64,000 nucleotides of DNA from Amycolatopsis sp. CA-230715. GTDB lineage: Bacteria > Actinomycetota > Actinomycetes > Mycobacteriales > Pseudonocardiaceae. Location of the stretch: the NCBI RefSeq assembly GCF_018736145.1, contig NZ_CP059997.1:3285501-3349500 (forward strand), given 5' to 3'. The translations under genes and the position numbers were made by a program. The number at the start of each line of letters is the position of its first letter. The stretch's first letter is position 1. The notes below the pieces were generated by a model, which saw only the letters and a program-made list of their open reading frames with translations, was not told the DNA's origin and made no database searches. Positions 35,787-45,678 of this stretch are shown one piece after another.

Positions 35787-36860
35787 TTACAGCTGCTCCG
35801 TCTCTGCGTAGTCCTGGCCATCGTCGTGGCCGTTGTCCGAAATGCCGTCCGTGATGCTGTCGACGCCTTCGGACCAGCCTTCACCGTCGTAGCTGGCCGC
35901 CGCGGCGGTCGGGTCGAACCCGGGCGGGCTGTCCTTCAGCGCGAGGCCGAGGCCGACGAGCTTGAGCTTGACCTCGTCGATCGACTTCGCACCGAAGTTG
36001 CGGATGTCGAGCAGGTCGGCCTCGCTGCGCGAGACCAGCTCGCCGACCGTGTGGATGCCTTCGCGCTTGAGGCAGTTGTAGGACCGGACGGTGAGGTCCA
36101 GGTCCTCGATCGGCATCGCGTAGGCGGCGATGGTGTCCGCCTCCTGCGGCGACGGGCCGATCTCGATGCCCTCCGCGTCGACGTTCAGCTCGCGCGCGAG
36201 ACCGAACAGCTCGACCAGCGTCTTGCCCGCGGACGCGACCGCGTCCCGCGGCGTGATCGACGGCTTGGTCTCGACATCCAGGATCAGCTTGTCGAAGTCG
36301 GTGCGCTGCTCGACACGAGTGGCCTCGACCTTGTAGGTCACCTTCAGCACCGGCGAGTAGATCGAGTCGACCGGGATCCGGCCGATCTCGGCGCCGGCCT
36401 GCTTGTTCTGCAGGGCCGGGACGTAGCCGCGACCGCGCTCGACGACGAGCTCGATCTCCAGCTTGCCCTTGCCGTTGAGCGAGGCGATGTGGAGGTCCGG
36501 GTTGTGCACGGTGACACCGGCGGGCGGGACGATGTCCGCCGCGGTGACCTCACCAGGGCCCTGCTTGCGCAGGTACATGGTGACCGGCTCGTCCTCTTCC
36601 GAGGACACGACCAGTTCCTTCAGGTTCAGGATGATGTCGGTGACGTCTTCCTTCACCCCGGGAACGGTGGTGAACTCGTGCAGCACCCCGTCGATCCGGA
36701 TGCTGGTGACGGCCGCGCCGGGGATCGACGACAGCAACGTGCGCCGGAGCGAGTTGCCGAGCGTGTACCCGAATCCGGGCTCCAGCGGCTCGATGGTGAA
36801 CCGGGAGCGGGTCTCGTTGACCGTCTCTTCCGCGAGAGCCGGTCGCTGCGAAATCAGCAC
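35787..36860 (-). CDS. rpoA: DNA-directed RNA polymerase subunit alpha
   Basis: This dimerises to start RNA polymerase assembly. From the GTG at 36860 (GGAGAAGG upstream) it is 357 residues and begins [13 protein letters not shown], as in M. tuberculosis; the longer frame to 36929 is not used. The N-terminal domain shows [20 protein letters not shown]. The C-terminal domain, which binds UP elements and activators, has [20 protein letters not shown] and ends in an acidic tail DYAETEQL. Followed by rplQ after 81 bp. Confidence 0.98.
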   Translation of the reverse strand: MLISQRPALAEETVNETRSRFTIEPLEPGFGYTLGNSLRRTLLSSIPGAAVTSIRIDGVLHEFTTVPGVKEDVTDIILNLKELVVSSEEDEPVTMYLRKQGPGEVTAADIVPPAGVTVHNPDLHIASLNGKGKLEIELVVERGRGYVPALQNKQAGAEIGRIPVDSIYSPVLKVTYKVEATRVEQRTDFDKLILDVETKPSITPRDAVASAGKTLVELFGLARELNVDAEGIEIGPSPQEADTIAAYAMPIEDLDLTVRSYNCLKREGIHTVGELVSRSEADLLDIRNFGAKSIDEVKLKLVGLGLALKDSPPGFDPTAAAASYDGEGWSEGVDSITDGISDNGHDDGQDYAETEQL

Positions 36861-36975
36861 TTTTCCTTCTCCGTTTCCTGCCGACGCCCGCCATTTGACG
36901 TCGAAAGGTGTGGCGAAGCGGCGGCGCACTCTGGGCGCCGCCGCCCGATCTCCCCGGGCTCGCGCCCGGCGGGGA

Positions 36976-37581
36976 TCACTTCGAGTAGAACTCGACGATC
37001 AGCTGTTCCTGGACCGGAACCTCGATCTGCGCACGCTCCGGGAGCTGGTGGACCAGCACGCGGAGGTTGGACTGCACGACCTGCAGCCAGGCCGGGATCG
37101 GGCGCTCACCGAAGGACTCCTTGGCCACGACGAACGGCAGCGCGTTCAGCGACTTCGGCTTCACGTCGATGATGTCGAACTTCGAGACCTGGAAGCTCGG
37201 GACGTTCACCTTCACGCCGTTGACCAGGAAGTGGCCGTGGCTCACCAGCTGGCGGGCCTGACGGCGCGTCCTGGCGATGCCGGCGCGGTAGATCACGTTG
37301 TCCAGGCGCGACTCGAGGATCTGCAGCAGGTTCTCACCGGTCTTGCCGGTGCGACGAGCGGCTTCCTTGTAGTAGCGGCTGAACTGGCGCTCGAGCACGC
37401 CGTAGGTGTGGCGAGCCTTCTGCTTCTCCTGCAGCTGAAGCAGGTACTCGCTCTCCTTGACCCGGCCGCGGCCGTGCTGGCCGGGCGGGTAGGGGCGACG
37501 CTCGAAAGCCTGGTCGCCGCCGATGAGGTCAACCTTGAGGCGACGCGAAATACGCGTCGCGGGGCCGGTGTAACGAGCCAT
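36976..37581 (-). CDS. rpsD: 30S ribosomal protein S4
   Basis: A primary 16S rRNA-binding protein at the mRNA entry, often an autoregulator of its operon. It is 201 residues. [26 protein letters not shown], and the S4 RNA-binding domain [20 protein letters not shown] are present. The N-terminal zinc cysteines of the Zn-type S4 are absent, so it is the zinc-independent form. It starts 23 bp after the rpsK stop. Confidence 0.98.
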   Translation of the reverse strand: MARYTGPATRISRRLKVDLIGGDQAFERRPYPPGQHGRGRVKESEYLLQLQEKQKARHTYGVLERQFSRYYKEAARRTGKTGENLLQILESRLDNVIYRAGIARTRRQARQLVSHGHFLVNGVKVNVPSFQVSKFDIIDVKPKSLNALPFVVAKESFGERPIPAWLQVVQSNLRVLVHQLPERAQIEVPVQEQLIVEFYSK

Positions 37582-37604
37582 TTCTTCTTACTCCTCCCCG
37601 TTCC

Positions 37605-38009
37605 TCAGACCCGGCGCCGCTTGGGCGGGCGGCAGCCGTTGTGAGGCTGCGGGGTCACGTCCTGGATGGTGCCGACCTCGAGGCCCGCCGCCTGCAGCGA
37701 ACGGATCGCGGTCTCCCGGCCGGAGCCGGGGCCCTTCACGAACACGTCGACCTTCTTCATGCCGTGCTCGGCGGCCTTGCGGGCGGCGTTCTCGGCGGCC
37801 ATCTGCGCGGCGAACGGGGTGGACTTCCGCGAGCCCTTGAACCCGACGTGCCCGGAGGACGCCCAGGAAATCACCGCACCGGTCGGGTCGGTGATCGAGA
37901 CGATGGTGTTGTTGAACGTGCTCTTGATGTGGGCGTGCCCGTGAGCGACGTTCTTCTTTTCCTTGCGCCGGACCTTCTTGGCCCCGGCAGTACGAGACTT
38001 CGGTGGCAT
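37605..38009 (-). CDS. rpsK: 30S ribosomal protein S11
   Basis: A platform protein near the mRNA exit and E site. It is 134 residues, with a basic N-terminal tail ([20 protein letters not shown]) and [26 protein letters not shown] core, ending [20 protein letters not shown] lies just before the ATG. Unusually, 212 bp separate it from rpsM. Confidence 0.98.
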   Translation of the reverse strand: MPPKSRTAGAKKVRRKEKKNVAHGHAHIKSTFNNTIVSITDPTGAVISWASSGHVGFKGSRKSTPFAAQMAAENAARKAAEHGMKKVDVFVKGPGSGRETAIRSLQAAGLEVGTIQDVTPQPHNGCRPPKRRRV

Positions 38010-38221
38010 ACTGGGTGTTTCTCCTCGTTAACGCGAGTTCTGCTGGTGATCGGCTGACGCCTCGATCGCTTCGCGCTGACCGCGCCGGATGACTGACCCG
38101 GCGTCGGTGTACAGCTGGCGCAGAGCCATCGGGCGGGCGTAGAGCGCCTTGGGCGAGACACACGAAGCCGTGCCACGGCGCTGCCCGCCGCCCATGTGCA
38201 CGACCTTCTTGCCCCGGAGGC
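38010..38221 (-). other. Unusually long rpsM-rpsK spacer
   Basis: In most bacteria rpsM and rpsK are separated by only a few to some tens of bases. These 212 bp contain a small ORF on the minus strand (from an ATG near 38198) of about 54 codons, without a recognised family. They may instead be a structured mRNA leader, for example for S4-type feedback. Neither is proven. Confidence 0.35.
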
Positions 38222-38602
38222 TCACTTCTTGCCAGCCTTCTTCTTGCCGGCGACCGTCTTCTTCGGACCCTTGCGGGTGCGGGCGTTGGTCTTCGTGCGC
38301 TGACCGCGGACGGGAAGTCCGCGACGCCAGCGAAGGCCCTCGTAGCACCCGATCTCGATCTTCCGACGGATGTCGGCGTTCACCTCGCGGCGAAGGTCAC
38401 CCTCGACCTTGAAGTTCTCTTCGATGTGGTCACGCAGCTTGACCAGGTCGTCGTCCGACAGGTCCTTCACCCTGGTGTCCGGGTTCAGTTCCGTCGCGGC
38501 GACGAGCTGCTTCGAACGGGTACGGCCGATGCCGTAGATGTAGGTCAGCGCGATCTCCAACCGCTTCTCGCGGGGAAGATCGACGCCAGCGAGTCGTGCC
38601 AT
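38222..38602 (-). CDS. rpsM: 30S ribosomal protein S13
   Basis: A head protein contacting the P-site tRNA and bridge B1 with the large subunit. It is 126 residues. [52 protein letters not shown] and a lysine-rich tail are characteristic. A GC-rich hairpin (9-bp arms 38732-38740 and 38744-38752) lies in the 204-bp region between it and rpmJ. Confidence 0.98.
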   Translation of the reverse strand: MARLAGVDLPREKRLEIALTYIYGIGRTRSKQLVAATELNPDTRVKDLSDDDLVKLRDHIEENFKVEGDLRREVNADIRRKIEIGCYEGLRWRRGLPVRGQRTKTNARTRKGPKKTVAGKKKAGKK

Positions 38603-38806
38603 TGGCGCTGGTACTCCTTCTCGGATCTTCTCTTCAGGTCTGCTCCCCGTCCGGTTCCGGGACCGACTCGCTGTCGTGCCCGCCGCTCGCGCGGCCGGTC
38701 TCCCGGCCCCGGCCTGAAGTCCGGGGGTGAACCGGGCCGCTGGGCGGCCCGGCAGGTGCGGGGAGTGCTATTTAGCTGTCAATCCACTCTGAACGAGTGC
38801 GCGCGA

Positions 38807-38920
38807 TCAGCCCTGCCGCTGCTTGTGCCGCAGGTTCTCGCAGATCACCATGATCCGGCCGTGCCGGCGGATCACCTTGCACTTGTCGCAGATCTTCTTG
38901 ACGCTCGGCTGAACCTTCAC
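38807..38920 (-). CDS. rpmJ: 50S ribosomal protein L36 (zinc-binding form)
   Basis: A 37-residue protein read from the GTG at 38920, with AGGAG upstream. The zinc ligands C11, C14, C27 and H32 are all present ([20 protein letters not shown]), so this is the zinc-containing paralog. It lies 40 bp after infA, the standard actinobacterial order infA-rpmJ-rpsM. Confidence 0.96.
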   Translation of the reverse strand: MKVQPSVKKICDKCKVIRRHGRIMVICENLRHKQRQG

Positions 38921-38960
38921 GTCTCCTGCTCTCCTGCTTTGTGTGCTTCGCTCGCCTTGG

Positions 38961-39182
38961 TCACTTGTAGCGGTAGACGATGCGACCACGGGACAAGTCG
39001 TACGGCGAAAGCTCGACGACGACCCTGTCCTCGGGCAGGATGCGGATGTAGTGCTGCCGCATCTTGCCGCTGATGTGTGCAAGGACCTTGTGGCCGTTCT
39101 CCAACTCGACTCGGAACATCGCGTTGGGGAGCGGCTCGATTACGCGGCCTTCGACCTCGATGGCCCCGTCTTTCTTGCCCAT
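38961..39182 (-). CDS. infA: Translation initiation factor IF-1
   Basis: It occupies the ribosomal A site during initiation. It is 73 residues from the ATG at 39182, with GGAGG upstream; the frame is open further to 39245 but the strong site decides the start. [20 protein letters not shown] and the OB-fold ending [10 protein letters not shown] match the family. It heads the infA-rpmJ-rpsM-rpsK-rpsD-rpoA-rplQ unit. Confidence 0.98.
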   Translation of the reverse strand: MGKKDGAIEVEGRVIEPLPNAMFRVELENGHKVLAHISGKMRQHYIRILPEDRVVVELSPYDLSRGRIVYRYK

Positions 39183-39488
39183 GTCCTCCGCGTTTCGTGA
39201 TTGGTTGAGCGGTGAGTGCTTGCCTGGGTGGTGCTCGGCGCACACGCCTCACCCCGACTCCAATGTCGCGAAGATTCACGAGCGCGCTGGAACCGGCGTG
39301 ATGAGTACGCCGACTAGACAGTGTACTCACGCCGTGGTGAGCCACCCAAACGGGGGTGACCTGTGGTAGACACCCCGGCTCGACCCAGTCTACGCGCTCG
39401 CGAGCGCGGGGCCGCCGCGCGCGTTTAGCGGGCTAAACGTCGTCGGGGACGCGCCAGGGGGTTCGGTGGGGTGGGAAGGGCCTGGCCT
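39183..39488 (-). promoter_or_regulatory. infA upstream region with inverted repeat
   Basis: The gap of about 300 bp between map and infA holds no gene. It contains palindromic copy 14 and an inverted repeat: arms 39295-39308 and 39323-39333 (GGCGTGATGAGTAC against GTACTCACGCC, with a 2-nt bulge and a 14-nt loop). This lies 113-151 bp upstream of infA. It may be a terminator for map or an operator/leader for infA. No promoter boxes were assigned. Confidence 0.45.
39422..39439 (-). repeat. Palindromic element, copy 14
   Basis: A perfect copy 61 bp downstream of the map stop, in the same orientation as copy 15. Confidence 0.9.
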
Positions 39489-39489
39489 G

Positions 39490-39507
39490 CAGTTAGCGGG
39501 CTAAACG
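39490..39507 (-). repeat. Palindromic element, copy 15 (CAGTTAGC variant), forms the map stop
   Basis: On the minus strand it reads GAC GTT TAG, giving the last residues and TAG stop of map, exactly as copy 2 does for nnr. Confidence 0.92.
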
Positions 39508-40331
39508 TCGTCCGCGGCGGGGGCGGTGAGGACTTGGGGGCCTTCGGCGGTGATGGCGACGGTGTGTTCCCAGTGCGCCGCCCGCGAGCCGTCCGCGGTG
39601 ACCACGGTCCAGCCGTCGTCCAGCTCGACGGTCTCCCCGCTGCCGCCGGTCAGCATGGGCTCGATCGCGAGCGCCATGCCCGGCTTCAGCTTCGGCCCCT
39701 TCCCCGGTTTGCCGACGTTCGGCAGGAACGGGTCCATGTGCATCTCGCGGCCGATGCCGTGCCCGCCGTACTCGACGATCTGCCCGTACTCGATGCCGTT
39801 GGCTGCTGAGGAGCGCTCGGCGGAGGTCTGGACGGCGTGCGAGATGTCGGTGAGCTTGGCGCCGACGACCGCGGCGCGAACACCGGCCCACATCGCTTCC
39901 TTGGTCGCCTCCGACAGCGCGAGATCGGCGTCGGAGACCTCGCCGATCGCGATCGTCACGGCCGAGTCGCCGTGCCAGCCGTCGAGGATGGCGCCGCAGT
40001 CGACGGAGATGAGATCGCCGTCCGCCAGCACCGCCGACCTGGCCGGGATGCCGTGCACGATCTGCTCGTTGACCGAGGCGCAGATCGACGCCGGAAAGCC
40101 GTGGTAGCCCTTGAACGACGGCACCGCGTTCGCGTCCCTGATCGTCTGCTCGGCCAGTTCGTCGAGCTCCGCCGTGCTCACGCCGGGCTTCGCCGCCGCG
40201 GTCACCAACGCGAGCGTCTTGGCGACGATCAGGCCCGCCGCCCGCATGGCTTCCAGCTCACCGGGCGTCTTGATTTCGATCATGCGGCCGCGACGGAGTA
40301 CTTGCAGCACACGAAGGCCACCCAGGTTCAC
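39501..40331 (-). CDS. map: Methionine aminopeptidase, type I
   Basis: This removes the initiator methionine from nascent proteins. It is 276 residues. The metal ligands are visible in [18 protein letters not shown] (two Asp), [14 protein letters not shown] (His), [10 protein letters not shown] (Glu) and [10 protein letters not shown] (Glu). The start is a GTG overlapping the adk stop (GTGA); its roughly 16-residue leader resembles that of M. tuberculosis MapA, so I prefer it to the ATG at 40283. The C terminus APAADDV and the TAG come from palindromic copy 15. Confidence 0.96.
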   Translation of the reverse strand: MNLGGLRVLQVLRRGRMIEIKTPGELEAMRAAGLIVAKTLALVTAAAKPGVSTAELDELAEQTIRDANAVPSFKGYHGFPASICASVNEQIVHGIPARSAVLADGDLISVDCGAILDGWHGDSAVTIAIGEVSDADLALSEATKEAMWAGVRAAVVGAKLTDISHAVQTSAERSSAANGIEYGQIVEYGGHGIGREMHMDPFLPNVGKPGKGPKLKPGMALAIEPMLTGGSGETVELDDGWTVVTADGSRAAHWEHTVAITAEGPQVLTAPAADDV

Positions 40332-40882
40332 GTCCGGTCGCGCAGTGCGGCCAGCACCCGGGAGGAGACCTCGTCCACGTCGCCGACGCCGTCGACCGAA
40401 ACCAGGATGTCGGCGTAGTACTCCAGCAGGGGCGCCGTTTCCGACACGTAGACCTGCTGGCGGCGGCGGATGACCTCTTCGGTGTCGTCGGCGCGGCCAC
40501 GCGAAAGCAGGCGGCCGACGACGACGTCCTCGGCGACCTTCAGCTGGATGACCGCGTCGAGCGAGGTGTCCGACTCCGACAGGATCTCGCCGAGCACCTC
40601 GGCCTGCTTCGTGTTGCGGGGGAAGCCGTCGAGCAGGAAACCGGCCTTCGCGTCCGGGTCCGCGAGCCGCTCCCGCACCATTTCGTTCGTAACGGAGTCC
40701 GGGACCAGTTCGCCGGAGTCCAGGTAGCGCTTCGCTTCCTGGCCCAGCGGCGTCTGGTCGCCGACGTGCGCGCGGAACAGATCGCCGGTCGAGATGTGCG
40801 GAACTCGGAGCTGCTCCGAGAGCGCCACCGCCTGAGTGCCTTTGCCCGCGCCTGGCGGGCCCACGAGAACGAGGCGCGTCAT
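40328..40882 (-). CDS. adk: Adenylate kinase (short form)
   Basis: This balances AMP, ADP and ATP. It is 184 residues, the short lid form typical of actinobacteria. The P-loop is GPPGAGKGT at 8-16, and [11 protein letters not shown] and [13 protein letters not shown] (AMP and lid contacts) follow. There are no zinc cysteines. It overlaps secY upstream and map downstream by 4 bp each, so the three are coupled. Confidence 0.97.
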   Translation of the reverse strand: MTRLVLVGPPGAGKGTQAVALSEQLRVPHISTGDLFRAHVGDQTPLGQEAKRYLDSGELVPDSVTNEMVRERLADPDAKAGFLLDGFPRNTKQAEVLGEILSESDTSLDAVIQLKVAEDVVVGRLLSRGRADDTEEVIRRRQQVYVSETAPLLEYYADILVSVDGVGDVDEVSSRVLAALRDRT

Positions 40883-42189
40883 CGGAGGAACCCTTCGTAG
40901 TTACGCTGCATGAGCTGGCTTTCGATCTGCTTCACGGTGTCGAGGCCGACACCGACCATGATCAGCACCGCGGTACCGCCGAACGGGAAGTTCTGGTTCT
41001 GCCCGCCTCCGGTGACGGACAGGAAGAAGTTCGGCAGGATCGCGATGAGACCGAGGTAGATCGAGCCCGGCAGCGTAATCCGCCCCAGGACGAAGCTCAG
41101 GTATTCGGCGGTGGGACGCCCCGGCCTGATGCCGGGGATGAAGCCGCCGAACTTCTTCATCTCCTCCGCACGCTCGTCCACGTTGAACGTGATCGTGATG
41201 TAGAAGTAGGTGAAGAAGATGATCAGGGCGAAGTACAGCAGGATGTGCACCCAGCTGGACTGGTTCACCAGGTAGGTCTGCAGGAACCGCTGCCACCAGG
41301 AGTTGCCGTCCGCGCTGCCGACGAGCTTGCCGATCAGGTCGGGCAGGTACAGCAGCGACGACGCGAAGATGACCGGGATGACACCGGCCTGGTTCACCTT
41401 GATCGGCAGGTAGGTCGAAGTGCCCCCGTACATCCGGCGGCCGATCATGCGCTTGGCGTACTGCACCGGGATCCGGCGCTGGCCCTGTTCCACGAAGATG
41501 ACGCTCGCGATGATCACGAGTCCGAACACGCAGATCAGGGCGAAGACCAGGCCGCCCTTGTTGCTCAGGATGAGCGCGCCTTCGCTGGGGATCCGCGCCG
41601 CGATGTTCAGGAAGATCAGCACCGACATGCCGTTGCCGACGCCGCGCTCGGTGATCAGCTCGCCCAGCCACATCATGACCGCGGTGCCCGCGGTCATCGC
41701 GATGACGACGATGGCCATCGCGTAGACGCTGTTGTCCGGGAGGATCGGCTGGTCGCAGTTCGGGAAGAGCTGCTTGCGGTCCGCCAGCGCGACGACGCCG
41801 GTGGCCTGCAGGATCGCCAGCGCGATCGTCAGGTACCGGGTGTACTGCGTCAGCTTGTTCTGGCCGGACTGGCCTTCCTTCTTGAGCTCCTCGAAACGAG
41901 GGATCACCACGGTGAGCAGCTGAACGATGATGCTCGCGGTGATGTAGGGCATGATGCCGGTCGAGAAGATCGACAACTGCAGGAGCGCCCCGCCGCTGAA
42001 CAGGTTCAGCAGGGAGTAGATGCCTTGGTCGTCGCTGCCCTGCGCTTGGCACGCCTGCACGTTCACATAGGAAACCCCGGGCGCTGGAATGACGGCACCG
42101 ATTCGGTAGACCGTCACGATCAACAGCGTGAACAGGATCTTCTTGCGCAGATCCGGCGTCGCGAGAGCCGAGCGGAAGGCGCTGAGCAC
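40879..42189 (-). CDS. secY: Preprotein translocase subunit SecY
   Basis: The channel of the Sec translocase, 436 residues and ten membrane helices. From the GTG at 42189 (GAGGAGG upstream) it starts [20 protein letters not shown]. The open frame continues to 42438 but this start matches other actinobacterial SecY proteins. [20 protein letters not shown] (the plug region), [16 protein letters not shown] and the C-terminal [11 protein letters not shown] are highly conserved. About 200 bp without a gene precede it and should hold its promoter. Confidence 0.98.
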   Translation of the reverse strand: MLSAFRSALATPDLRKKILFTLLIVTVYRIGAVIPAPGVSYVNVQACQAQGSDDQGIYSLLNLFSGGALLQLSIFSTGIMPYITASIIVQLLTVVIPRFEELKKEGQSGQNKLTQYTRYLTIALAILQATGVVALADRKQLFPNCDQPILPDNSVYAMAIVVIAMTAGTAVMMWLGELITERGVGNGMSVLIFLNIAARIPSEGALILSNKGGLVFALICVFGLVIIASVIFVEQGQRRIPVQYAKRMIGRRMYGGTSTYLPIKVNQAGVIPVIFASSLLYLPDLIGKLVGSADGNSWWQRFLQTYLVNQSSWVHILLYFALIIFFTYFYITITFNVDERAEEMKKFGGFIPGIRPGRPTAEYLSFVLGRITLPGSIYLGLIAILPNFFLSVTGGGQNQNFPFGGTAVLIMVGVGLDTVKQIESQLMQRNYEGFLR

Positions 42190-42385
42190 GCGGGGGACCT
42201 CCTCGGCGTCACCGGCGATCGCGCCGGTGATCGGCTTGGCCGGCACGGGACCGGCAGGAACACAACATCGCTGGCGGACAAGCCAGGAACGCTTCGGGGC
42301 ACACTCGTCCCGAAGCGTGTCGCCGACTCTAACAGCATCGGACGGCGCGTCCGCAGGGCATGCGGGTTTTCCCGACGGACGTCGG

Positions 42386-43012
42386 TTACCCGGCGGTCGA
42401 ACCGGCGAGCGCGCCCGCCATCCCGAGTAGCACGACACCGGTGCCGCGGTCGAGATTGCGCCTCGCGCGTCGGCTCAGCCTCGCCGCCTTCACCCCGGCG
42501 CCCACCGCGATGTATCCGATACCGGCGACGGACTCGGCGAGCAGATAAACCGCGCCGAGCAGCGCGACCTGCCACGGCACCGGGCCGTGCGCCGGGTCGA
42601 TGAACTGCGGCACGAACGCGGTGAAGATCAGGACCGCCTTGGGGTTCGTGATGGCGACCAGGAACTCCTTGCGCGCGATCTGCCAGCCGTTTCGCCGCGG
42701 CTCCTCGTCGGCGGCGGGCACCGGAGTGCCGTCGCACCTTGCCGTCCACAGGATCCGCGCGGCGAGCCAGACCAGGTACGCGACGCCTGCCCATTTGATG
42801 ATCGTGAGCGCGAGTTCGGATGCGGCGAGCAGCTGACCGAGACCGGCGGCGACCGCGACGATCATGAGGACGAACGCGGCGAGGCGGCCGCCCAACCCGG
42901 CGAGGCCCCGCGTGATGCCGTAGCGCATGCCGTGGTGCAGCCCCAGGAGGTTGTTCGCGCCGGGCGTAACCGCGAGGAGCAGCGCGGCACCGAAGAACAG
43001 CAGGATCCCCAT
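42386..43012 (-). CDS. LysE/RhtB-family amino-acid exporter
   Basis: A 208-residue membrane protein with about six helices. The family start, LLLAVTPGANNLLGLHHGMR, is clear, and a second conserved segment KEFLVAITNPKAVLIFTAFV follows. It exports an amino acid or similar small solute; the substrate cannot be told. It is separated from secY by about 200 bp and probably has its own promoter. It is not part of the ribosomal unit but sits between its halves. Confidence 0.88.
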   Translation of the reverse strand: MGILLFFGAALLLAVTPGANNLLGLHHGMRYGITRGLAGLGGRLAAFVLMIVAVAAGLGQLLAASELALTIIKWAGVAYLVWLAARILWTARCDGTPVPAADEEPRRNGWQIARKEFLVAITNPKAVLIFTAFVPQFIDPAHGPVPWQVALLGAVYLLAESVAGIGYIAVGAGVKAARLSRRARRNLDRGTGVVLLGMAGALAGSTAG

Positions 43013-43051
43013 CGGCCACCTCCAGGCCCGTCAGCCTACGGCCGCCCGCGA

Positions 43052-43069
43052 CGTTTAGCCCGCTAAACG
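43052..43069 (+). repeat. Palindromic element, copy 16
   Basis: A perfect copy 4 bp after the stop of the 237-residue membrane protein and 39 bp before the exporter start. Confidence 0.9.
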
Positions 43070-43073
43070 CAGC

Positions 43074-43787
43074 TCAGGCGGGCGGGCTGGGTGGGCGCCA
43101 CTGGGTGTCGTCGTCGGCTGGCTTCGGTTCGCCGGTGAGCGGGTCGACGACCGGGACGCCGTGCCGCGGCGTGCTGACGTCGTGCACCACCACCTCGGGC
43201 TCCGGACCGGCGGGCTCGACGCGCTCCGGCAGGAACGCCAGCACGGCAGCCGCGATCGACGCGACCACGCCCACCGCGACGAGCCAGAAGCCGACGTCGG
43301 GCGTGATCGCCACGCCTGCCGCTCCCAGCAGTCCCGACCAGCCGATCCCCTGCATCGCGACCGTGACGGCGGTGCCGGTCAGGAAGGCCGCGCCGGCGAC
43401 CACGAGGATCTTGCCCACCGGCACCGACTTCGGCTCCGGCGCACGGGACCGCAGCACCAGCACGGCGGCGAACAGCAGGAGGATGGCGGCGAGCACCAGC
43501 GGGTAGCCGATCGGCGCCACGGGGCCGAGGCCGCCGGCGGAGCGGCTCGCGGCGCTCCCGCCCAGTTCGATCGCCCACCCGGTGATCGACAGGCTGAACC
43601 CGCGGCCGCCGAACGACGAGGCGAAGCCGCCCGAGAACAACGTCAGGAACGAGCCCGCCACCGCGACGACAGCGGCCAGCGCGGCTAGCACGGCCACCAC
43701 GAGCTGGCGCGGCGAGACCACCGGCGAAGGTGCCGTGCCGGGCTCGCCGTCAGCCGGTGGGGGCGGAGGGACCTGGGGATCAGTCAC
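43074..43787 (-). CDS. Four-helix membrane protein, unknown function
   Basis: A 237-residue protein with a Pro-rich N-terminal tail (MTDPQVPPPPPADGEPGT), four membrane helices and a Pro/Asp-rich cytoplasmic tail. No motif is recognised. The type is common in actinobacteria. It is on the same strand as the exporter; only copy 16 separates them. It is not conserved as part of the ribosomal cluster as far as I can tell. Confidence 0.75.
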   Translation of the reverse strand: MTDPQVPPPPPADGEPGTAPSPVVSPRQLVVAVLAALAAVVAVAGSFLTLFSGGFASSFGGRGFSLSITGWAIELGGSAASRSAGGLGPVAPIGYPLVLAAILLLFAAVLVLRSRAPEPKSVPVGKILVVAGAAFLTGTAVTVAMQGIGWSGLLGAAGVAITPDVGFWLVAVGVVASIAAAVLAFLPERVEPAGPEPEVVVHDVSTPRHGVPVVDPLTGEPKPADDDTQWRPPSPPA

Positions 43788-43843
43788 GGGGGAATCCTCG
43801 CAGCCCTGGTGCCCCGCCTCCTCGCAGGGGCGGGCACCCGCGA

Positions 43844-43861
43844 CGTTTAGCCCGCTAAACG
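43844..43861 (+). repeat. Palindromic element, copy 17
   Basis: A perfect copy between the rplO terminator and the membrane-protein start. The left flank is GCGAC and the right flank CAG, the commonest flanks. Confidence 0.9.
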
Positions 43862-43886
43862 CAGGCCGGGCCCGGGACGCGGGGTG

Positions 43887-43904
43887 CGTTTAGCGGGCTA
43901 AACG
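43887..43904 (-). repeat. Palindromic element, copy 18
   Basis: A perfect copy 25 bp from copy 17, in opposite orientation. The pair could form a larger cruciform. It is 12 bp beyond the rplO terminator. Confidence 0.9.
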
Positions 43905-43916
43905 TCGTCCGGACAG

Positions 43917-43949
43917 CAGAACGGCCCGTGGGGGCCACGGGCCGTTCTG
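43917..43949 (-). terminator. Terminator of the S10-spc operon
   Basis: Perfect 15-bp arms (43917-43931 and 43935-43949) with a 3-nt loop, 12 bp after the rplO stop. No T-run. Confidence 0.88.
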
Positions 43950-43961
43950 GTGGGGTGGTGC

Positions 43962-44408
43962 TCAGTTGGTGGTGGCGGAGCCACCGGCGGCGGCGAGCTT
44001 CTCCTTGGCCGAGGCCGAGAAGGCGTCCGCGGTGACGTCCAGCTTGACGCCGTTGACGTCACCGTTGCCGAGAACCTTGACGAGCTTGCCCTTGCGGACG
44101 AGGCCGCGGTCGGCGAGCTCCTCCGGGCCGACCTTGCCACCGTCGGCGAAGACGCGGGCGATGTCGCCCACGTTCACCGGCTGGTACTCGGTGCGGAACC
44201 GGTTCTTGAAGCCGCGCAGCTTCGGCAGCCGCATGTGGATGGGCATCTGCCCACCCTCGAAACCGGCGGGCACGTTCTTGCGGGCCTTGGTGCCCTTCGT
44301 GCCGCGACCGGCGGTCTTGCCCTTGGAGCCCTCACCACGACCGACGCGGATCTTGTCCTGCTTCGATCCCGGTGCCGGCCGCAAGTGGTGGATCTTGATG
44401 GCCGTCAT
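43962..44408 (-). CDS. rplO: 50S ribosomal protein L15
   Basis: A late-assembly large-subunit protein of 148 residues. [37 protein letters not shown] and [18 protein letters not shown] are diagnostic. The ATG overlaps the rpmD stop by 4 bp. It is the last gene of the ten-kilobase S10-spc unit, directly followed by a strong terminator. Confidence 0.98.
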   Translation of the reverse strand: MTAIKIHHLRPAPGSKQDKIRVGRGEGSKGKTAGRGTKGTKARKNVPAGFEGGQMPIHMRLPKLRGFKNRFRTEYQPVNVGDIARVFADGGKVGPEELADRGLVRKGKLVKVLGNGDVNGVKLDVTADAFSASAKEKLAAAGGSATTN

Positions 44409-44590
44409 GACTTGACCTCCTCGACCTCCACCAGGTGCCGCACCGCGTGGATCAGGCCGCGGACCTGGGGAGTGTCTTCACGCACCACGGACTGCCGGAT
44501 CTTGCGCAGCCCGAGGGTGCGCAGCGATTCGCGGTGGTTGTGCTTGGTGCCGATCTTGCTCTTGACCTGGGTGACCTTCAGCTGAGCCAC
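44405..44590 (-). CDS. rpmD: 50S ribosomal protein L30
   Basis: A 61-residue protein from the GTG at 44590, 2 bp after rps[21 protein letters not shown] and [20 protein letters not shown] fit the family. The longer open frame lies inside rpsE and is not used. Confidence 0.96.
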   Translation of the reverse strand: MAQLKVTQVKSKIGTKHNHRESLRTLGLRKIRQSVVREDTPQVRGLIHAVRHLVEVEEVKS

Positions 44591-44592
44591 GG

Positions 44593-45243
44593 TCAGACCC
44601 CCTGTCCGGCGCGCTGACGCAGCATCCGGGCCGGAGCCACGTCCTCGAGCGGCAGGCCACGGCGGGCCGCGACCTCTTCGGGGCGCTGCAGCCCCTTCAG
44701 GGCCGCGACGGTCGCGTGCACGATGTTGATCGCGTTGTCCGAGCCGAGCGACTTGGACAGCACGTCGTGCACGCCCGCGCACTCCAGCACCGCGCGCACC
44801 GGGCCACCGGCGATGACACCGGTACCGGCGCTGGCCGGGCGGAGCAGCACGACGCCCGCGGCGTCCTCACCCTGGATGGGGTGCGGGATGGTGCCGGCGA
44901 TGCGGGGAACGCGGAAGAAGTTCTTCTTCGCTTCCTCGACACCCTTGGCGATGGCCGCGGGAACTTCCTTGGCCTTGCCGTAGCCGACGCCGACCTGGCC
45001 GTCGCCGTCGCCGACGACCACCAGCGCGGTGAAGCTGAACCGGCGGCCACCCTTGACCACCTTGGCGACGCGGTTGATCGCCACTACGCGCTCGAGGTGC
45101 GGGGTCTTCTCCTGGCCGGCCCCGCCACGACCGCCGTCGCGACGGTCGCGGCCGCCACCGCGACGGTCATTGCGGTCGTTGCCGCCCTGTCCGCCGCCGG
45201 GGCCGCCCTGTCCGCCGCCGAATTGCCGTGTACGTCCCGGCAT
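44593..45243 (-). CDS. rpsE: 30S ribosomal protein S5
   Basis: It acts near the mRNA entry and in decoding accuracy. It is 216 residues from the ATG at 45243. The first 45 residues are a Gly/Arg/Asn-rich extension ([20 protein letters not shown]), longer than in most bacteria. The double-stranded RNA-binding core starts [20 protein letters not shown] and contains [15 protein letters not shown]. Confidence 0.97.
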   Translation of the reverse strand: MPGRTRQFGGGQGGPGGGQGGNDRNDRRGGGRDRRDGGRGGAGQEKTPHLERVVAINRVAKVVKGGRRFSFTALVVVGDGDGQVGVGYGKAKEVPAAIAKGVEEAKKNFFRVPRIAGTIPHPIQGEDAAGVVLLRPASAGTGVIAGGPVRAVLECAGVHDVLSKSLGSDNAINIVHATVAALKGLQRPEEVAARRGLPLEDVAPARMLRQRAGQGV

Positions 45244-45274
45244 CAGGCTTTCCTTCCATTGACCAGCATGTGCA

Positions 45275-45676
45275 TCAGAATTCCAACCCCGCCTCGCGGG
45301 CGGCGTCGGCCAGCGCGGCGATCCGGCCGTGGTAGGCGTTGCCGCCACGGTCGAACACCACCGCGGTGACGCCCGCGCTCTTGGCGCGGGCCGCGACCAG
45401 TTCGCCGACCTTCGCGGCCTTGGCCTTCTTGTCGCCGTCGAGGGCCCGCACGTCCGCTTCCAGGGTCGACGCCGACGCCAGGGTGTGCCCGGCAAGGTCG
45501 TCGATCAGCTGGACCGCGATGTGCCGCGAGGACCGCTTGACCACAAGCCGGGGCCGCTGCGAGGTCCCGCTGATCTTCTTGCGGAGCCGGAAGTGGCGAC
45601 GGGCCTTCGCAACGCGGCGCCGCGTCGAGACGTCCTTGCCGATCGGCTTGCGCTTCGTCGTAGTCGTGTCGCTCAT
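45275..45676 (-). CDS. rplR: 50S ribosomal protein L18
   Basis: Binds 5S rRNA. It is 133 residues from the ATG at 45676, 2 bp after the rplF stop; a GTG two codons upstream overlaps that stop and is less likely. [20 protein letters not shown] and [19 protein letters not shown] are typical. Confidence 0.96.
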   Translation of the reverse strand: MSDTTTTKRKPIGKDVSTRRRVAKARRHFRLRKKISGTSQRPRLVVKRSSRHIAVQLIDDLAGHTLASASTLEADVRALDGDKKAKAAKVGELVAARAKSAGVTAVVFDRGGNAYHGRIAALADAAREAGLEF

Positions 45677-45678
45677 GA

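Noticed and set aside
38028..38348. A 106-codon frame overlapping the rpsM 3' end
   Set aside because: Most of it is out of frame within rpsM; only the spacer part is kept as an uncertain observation.
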